A stretch of 9,153 nucleotides of DNA from an uncultured Brachyspira sp. GTDB taxonomy: Bacteria > Cyanobacteriota > Vampirovibrionia > Gastranaerophilales > Gastranaerophilaceae. This document shows positions 5,740 through 9,153 of this stretch, in pieces; position 1 is the stretch's first letter; every line of letters begins with the position of its first letter. The notes under the pieces are model-generated. The model did not search any database and was not told the origin of the DNA. It saw only the letters and a list, made by a program, of their open reading frames with translations. The stretch spans positions 1 to 9,153 of the forward strand of contig ONYB01000113.1 of the NCBI GenBank assembly GCA_900321895.1. Direction: 5' to 3'. A program made the translations under genes and the position numbers.

Positions 5740-7608
5740 ATGAAAATTAAAAATATATTTGTGGCAATATTTGCCTTTTTGATAATGATTTCGGGACAGT
5801 TGAAGGCATGTGCTTATAATGCGGACAATATGCTCGAACCGTATATGCTAAAGCGTGGCGAAATTCTTTTTGGTCAATCAAAAAGAGTTGTTGACGCAGT
5901 AAACCCGACACCTGCCTCAAACAAAGCGGGAAGTTATTTCCCGGGAGCAAGAGGAGCTAACCAACTGGTAATTTATACGAGAGATTACGGAGAACGCACT
6001 CATACAAACGAATTCGGAACAGAAGCAATTATTGTCGGCAATACTGTTACCGATTTGAGCGGGGCGGATTCTTTTATTCCGGAAAACGGTGCTGTTATCA
6101 GCGGACATGGGCTCGGCAAGCAGTGGATTACCTCAAATATTACGGTCGGGACAAAGATTTATTATGATGAAACAAGCGGTGTTGTGACAACTTATACCAC
6201 CTCGGACAGTCTTGTTTTTGAGGCTCGCAGTAAAATTGACGAGGCTAAAAACATGATTAGCTACTACCGCTACAGAAACCCCACCTACGATTGGGAAACT
6301 CCGCTCGGATATATTCAAACTGCCGAAAACTACCTCAAACGGGTAGACAGACACCCTGAAGAGGCTCAAAAATATTCACAAATGGCAATTCAATCCGCAA
6401 ACACTGCGTTGAAAAGCGTTTTACCTTATAAAAAGAGTGAATTCAAAGGGGTTTGGTTAAGACCTACAGAAACCAGCGAACAAGCTATTATAAACTCAAT
6501 TATTAAACTCAAAAAATCCGGAATTGATAACGTCTTTATTGAAACCTACTTCCACGGACGTACGATTTTTCCGAGCAAAACAATGGAAAAATACGGATTT
6601 ATTTCTCAAAACGAAAAATTTGCAGGCTTTGACCCGCTTGCCGTTTGGATAAGAGAGGCACACAAAAACAATATAAAAGTTCACATTTGGTTTGAAACCT
6701 TCTACGTTGGCAATCAGAGCCCTAATTCAAACCCTGAAAATATTTTGGCAGTAAAACCGGAATGGGGCAACAAAACCGGCGGAAAGTTTGAATCTGCAAA
6801 CCCTACACCGTCTGCATCAGAACATAACGGGTACTTTATAGATCCTGCAAATCCTGATGTACAAGACTTTTTGTATGATTTGTTGTCTGAAATTATCACC
6901 ACCTACAAACCTGACGGTATAAATCTTGATTACATCAGATATCCGCATGCAATTTCGACCTCCTTCTCAAGCAGTTGGGGATTTACGGAATTCGCAAGAA
7001 ATGATTTTTACAACAAGTATGGCAAAGACCCAGCACAGATAAAGACAAACGACCCTCTTTGGTATCAGTGGAATTTGTACAAACGTCAAAAGGTTACTGA
7101 TTTTGTTGCAAAAATCAGCAAATTATGTTCATCCAAAAATGTTTACTTGAGTGCAGTAATTTTCCCTGACAGACAGGCTGCACTTTCGCTCAAGCAACAA
7201 GATTGGCAAGCATGGTCTGAAAACAATTATATAAAAGGTTTTACACCTCTGTTTTTGACTTGTAACTCAAATACCTTGAATTCTATGTTGACAGAGGTTA
7301 TGTCGCACAAGGCAGCTGACACAGACCTTTTTGCAGGTTTGTTTGTAACCTTTATGGGCGGTAGTGAAGAAGATTTAATAAGAGAAATTCACGAAACCAG
7401 AAAGCTTGACATCAACGGAGTAATTCTTTTTGACTTTGCACACCTTGATGACAAATATATTACAGCCATTGCGACACGAGCTTTCAAATCTTCACAAAAC
7501 ATAAGCTCAACTCAGCCAAAGCTATATAATCAACCACAACCTCAAGCAACTCAACCGCTTCTTGTACCATCTGACAAAAATAAGAAGAACTCTTTGATAT
7601 TCAAGTAA
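5740..7608 (+). CDS. Exported GHL10-type glycoside hydrolase-like protein with extra N-terminal module
   Basis: A 622-residue exported protein. The signal sequence covers about residues 1-25 with an ACA site; C24 is preceded by LKA, a poor lipobox, so signal peptidase I cleavage is likelier than lipidation. Residues 73-143 form a small module (NQLVIYTRDYG, TNEFGTEAIIVG, IPENGAVISGHG, VGTKIYYD). As I recall, it resembles the region preceding the catalytic domain in NAGPA-like phosphodiester glycosidases. A helical linker spans about 160-232. The GHL10 (DUF187) TIM-barrel domain runs from EFKGVWLRP (234-242) through IDNVFIETY (262-270), KVHIWFETF (313-321) and DGINLDYIRYP (392-402) to about 585. 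Its acidic residues E268, E319, D392 and D397 are candidates for catalysis. A Q/P/S/N-rich tail ends the protein. The relative DigH (YddW) of E. coli cuts denuded peptidoglycan glycans, so a cell-wall glycan substrate is plausible, not shown. AGGGAG 7 nt before the ATG overlaps the TPR gene stop. Confidence 0.87.
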   Translation: MKIKNIFVAIFAFLIMISGQLKACAYNADNMLEPYMLKRGEILFGQSKRVVDAVNPTPASNKAGSYFPGARGANQLVIYTRDYGERTHTNEFGTEAIIVGNTVTDLSGADSFIPENGAVISGHGLGKQWITSNITVGTKIYYDETSGVVTTYTTSDSLVFEARSKIDEAKNMISYYRYRNPTYDWETPLGYIQTAENYLKRVDRHPEEAQKYSQMAIQSANTALKSVLPYKKSEFKGVWLRPTETSEQAIINSIIKLKKSGIDNVFIETYFHGRTIFPSKTMEKYGFISQNEKFAGFDPLAVWIREAHKNNIKVHIWFETFYVGNQSPNSNPENILAVKPEWGNKTGGKFESANPTPSASEHNGYFIDPANPDVQDFLYDLLSEIITTYKPDGINLDYIRYPHAISTSFSSSWGFTEFARNDFYNKYGKDPAQIKTNDPLWYQWNLYKRQKVTDFVAKISKLCSSKNVYLSAVIFPDRQAALSLKQQDWQAWSENNYIKGFTPLFLTCNSNTLNSMLTEVMSHKAADTDLFAGLFVTFMGGSEEDLIREIHETRKLDINGVILFDFAHLDDKYITAIATRAFKSSQNISSTQPKLYNQPQPQATQPLLVPSDKNKKNSLIFK

Positions 7609-7628
7609 GTATAATTTCGTGGTAAAAT
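7600..7628 (+). promoter_or_regulatory. Possible extended -10 promoter of comEC
   Basis: TGG followed by TAAAAT (7623-7628) forms an extended -10. A weak -35, TTCAAG (7600-7605), sits 17 nt upstream. A transcript would begin at about the ATG (7635). An alternative perfect TATAAT at 7610-7615 lacks a -35 partner but would give a 13-nt leader. Either could serve; readthrough from the glycosidase gene is also possible. Confidence 0.3.
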
Positions 7629-7634
7629 TTTTGC

Positions 7635-9153
7635 ATGAGAGAAAATATAATAAACTATTTGCAAAATAAAAACGCAATAATGTTTATAACCGCTCTTGTT
7701 TTCATGCTGGGGATAATGTCATATTTTAACAACTGCGGAATTATTTGTGCTGCAATCATTACTCTTGCGGAGATTTTTGTTCTGCTAAAGCGGTATATAT
7801 CTTACAAATACATCCTTTTTTGGATATTCGTTTTTTATTTCGGATTTTTCAATTCGTATTGCAGAATAAAAAACTCAGATATACTTTTGGAAAAGACTCC
7901 GCAAGATACCGTAATTACAGGTCAAATAGTAACAATACCAACAGGAAATTCTCCTGAAAAAATTAAATTTTTCTTTGATGTCACAAAATTGGGAAACGAT
8001 AGCGTGAGCGGAAAAACCTTAGTAACTTTAACGGATGAAGCAGAGAAAAATTTTGAAAACTTCAACATCGGCGACACGTACGAAATTAAAGGTAAACTCA
8101 GAACTCCTTTCAGGGCAAGTAATCCGTCCCAATTTGATTACGGAAAATATTTGAGGAATTTTAAAACTTACACGGTATTTTACGCAGACAAAACTGATTG
8201 CGTCGAGATTAATACAAAACTTTCACCTAAATGGAAATTCCTGCAAGAATTAAATAATGTTCGCAACAGAATTATAAAAACCCATTCTCAATTTCTAAAA
8301 AGCCCTAATCTGGAAATCCTTGGAGGAATTGTATTTGGAGATGATGCAGTTGCCCCACCCGATTATATTAAATCGTCTTTTGTAAATTCAGGATTATTGC
8401 ATATATTAGCGGCTTCCGGCATGAATGTCGCCTTTATTTACGGATTTTGGTATTTTATACTGCGAAGGTTAAAAGTTCCGTACAAACTAACAGTCATAAG
8501 CGGAATGGCTGTCATAATTTTATACACTCTTATGACAGGACTCGGCCCTTCTGTTATCAGAGCAGCATTAATGCTTTTATTTATTCTTGTCGGAAAACTC
8601 ATTGACCGTGACGCACACAGTGTCGCACTTTTAGCATTGGTCGCGACATTAATGTTGATTTACAATCCGGCATATATTAATGACGTCGGATTTCAGCTCT
8701 CTTTTCTTGTAACATTCGGACTTTTGACAACTGCAAATGTCGTGTTTGCAAGATTGAAGGACACAAAAATTCCCGAGTGGTTGAGCGGGGCGGTGTTAAT
8801 TCCGATTATTGCTCAAATCTGGGTTGCTCCTATTCAGATGTTTTATTTTAATACTTTTTCCCTCTATTCGGTATTTGCAAACATTTCGATTATGCCGTTT
8901 TTGAGTGTGATAAGTTTTGGCGGTTTTGTTAGCTCTGTTCTTGCGATATTTCAGCCGATTGCGAATTTTATATGCCAAATTTTTGACTTCTTCCTTAAAT
9001 TTCTCTTAGATATTTTAGTTTTTATTTCAAATTTCTTTTCTACATTACCGTTGTCACTTTTAACAACGACTCACCCGAGCATTTTACAAATTTTGATTTA
9101 TTATGCGATAGTTTTGATTTTGACTTATTCCATAAAATCAGGATTTTCTAAAA
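7635..9153 (+). CDS. comEC: ComEC/Rec2 DNA-uptake channel protein, 3' end cut by window edge
   Basis: The gene is open from ATG 7635 to the right edge (506 residues, no stop). It begins with hydrophobic helices at about 14-35, 37-53 and 56-75, then a soluble beta-rich region at about 90-205 (the DUF4131/OB-like periplasmic part, with ITGQIV, GDTYEIKGKL and NPSQFDYGKYL). The polytopic Competence domain follows with its signature points: HILAASGMNVAFI (from H256), TGLGPSVIRAALM (with R309) and NDVGFQLSFLVTFGL (from about 349). ComEC forms the inner-membrane channel through which single-stranded DNA enters during natural transformation. The usual family length is about 700-800 residues, so the final helices and the C-terminal metallo-beta-lactamase-like domain, if present, lie beyond the window. 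No Shine-Dalgarno precedes the ATG. It is 26 nt after the glycosidase stop, same strand. Family assignment is firm; function in transformation depends on other genes not seen here. Confidence 0.93.
   Translation, partial: MRENIINYLQNKNAIMFITALVFMLGIMSYFNNCGIICAAIITLAEIFVLLKRYISYKYILFWIFVFYFGFFNSYCRIKNSDILLEKTPQDTVITGQIVTIPTGNSPEKIKFFFDVTKLGNDSVSGKTLVTLTDEAEKNFENFNIGDTYEIKGKLRTPFRASNPSQFDYGKYLRNFKTYTVFYADKTDCVEINTKLSPKWKFLQELNNVRNRIIKTHSQFLKSPNLEILGGIVFGDDAVAPPDYIKSSFVNSGLLHILAASGMNVAFIYGFWYFILRRLKVPYKLTVISGMAVIILYTLMTGLGPSVIRAALMLLFILVGKLIDRDAHSVALLALVATLMLIYNPAYINDVGFQLSFLVTFGLLTTANVVFARLKDTKIPEWLSGAVLIPIIAQIWVAPIQMFYFNTFSLYSVFANISIMPFLSVISFGGFVSSVLAIFQPIANFICQIFDFFLKFLLDILVFISNFFSTLPLSLLTTTHPSILQILIYYAIVLILTYSIKSGFSK

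Noticed and set aside
5797..5813. Lipobox-like LKAC in the glycosidase signal sequence (the E. coli relative DigH is a lipoprotein)
   Set aside because: Lysine just before the small residue is not accepted in usual lipoboxes, and an AxA-type site is present; lipidation not called.
1..9153. tRNA, rRNA, CRISPR, transposon or phage signatures
   Set aside because: None seen; no spaced direct repeats, transposase motifs or RNA-gene folds, and composition looks even across genes.

Overview
The window is AT-rich, densely coded DNA from a diderm (LPS-type) bacterium that uses the standard code. Both edges cut through genes. The best lineage guess is a non-photosynthetic cyanobacterial relative (Vampirovibrionia/Gastranaerophilales type). 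It rests on an IctB-like O-antigen-ligase-family protein, a DUF4330 protein, a heptose-kinase-like protein of LPS type, a GHL10 glycosidase and a ComEC. A Gram-negative Firmicute (Negativicutes) is an alternative. The taxonomy is inference from gene content and remembered family motifs, not from a search.

Left half (minus strand, read right to left). A YfcE-like metallophosphatase (2844-3584) is followed by an RfaE1/HldA-like PfkB sugar kinase (1782-2786). Then come a single-pass DUF4330 protein (1201-1767) and an O-antigen ligase/polymerase-family membrane protein (1214 to beyond the left edge). The last three are tightly packed (a 14-nt gap, then a 14-nt overlap) and look like one envelope-polysaccharide operon with its own promoter just upstream of the kinase.

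Centre. A 41-bp gap between the phosphatase and ispG carries two back-to-back, overlapping promoters. ispG (3626-4681, MEP isoprenoid pathway) has no Shine-Dalgarno and its ATG sits where transcription should start, so it may be leaderless.

Right half (plus strand). A strong promoter (TTGAAA-17-TATAAT), embedded in a 10-bp inverted repeat, drives three packed genes for exported proteins. These are a 102-aa protein of no recognised family (4769-5077), a TPR protein (5067-5735), and a large GHL10 glycoside-hydrolase-like protein with an unusual N-terminal module (5740-7608). This trio is the least described unit here and could be an envelope or peptidoglycan remodelling set. A ComEC DNA-uptake channel gene (7635 to beyond the right edge) follows; its start also lacks a Shine-Dalgarno.

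I see no tRNA, rRNA, CRISPR array, insertion sequence, convincing terminator or riboswitch. No gene-free stretch exceeds 100 bases.
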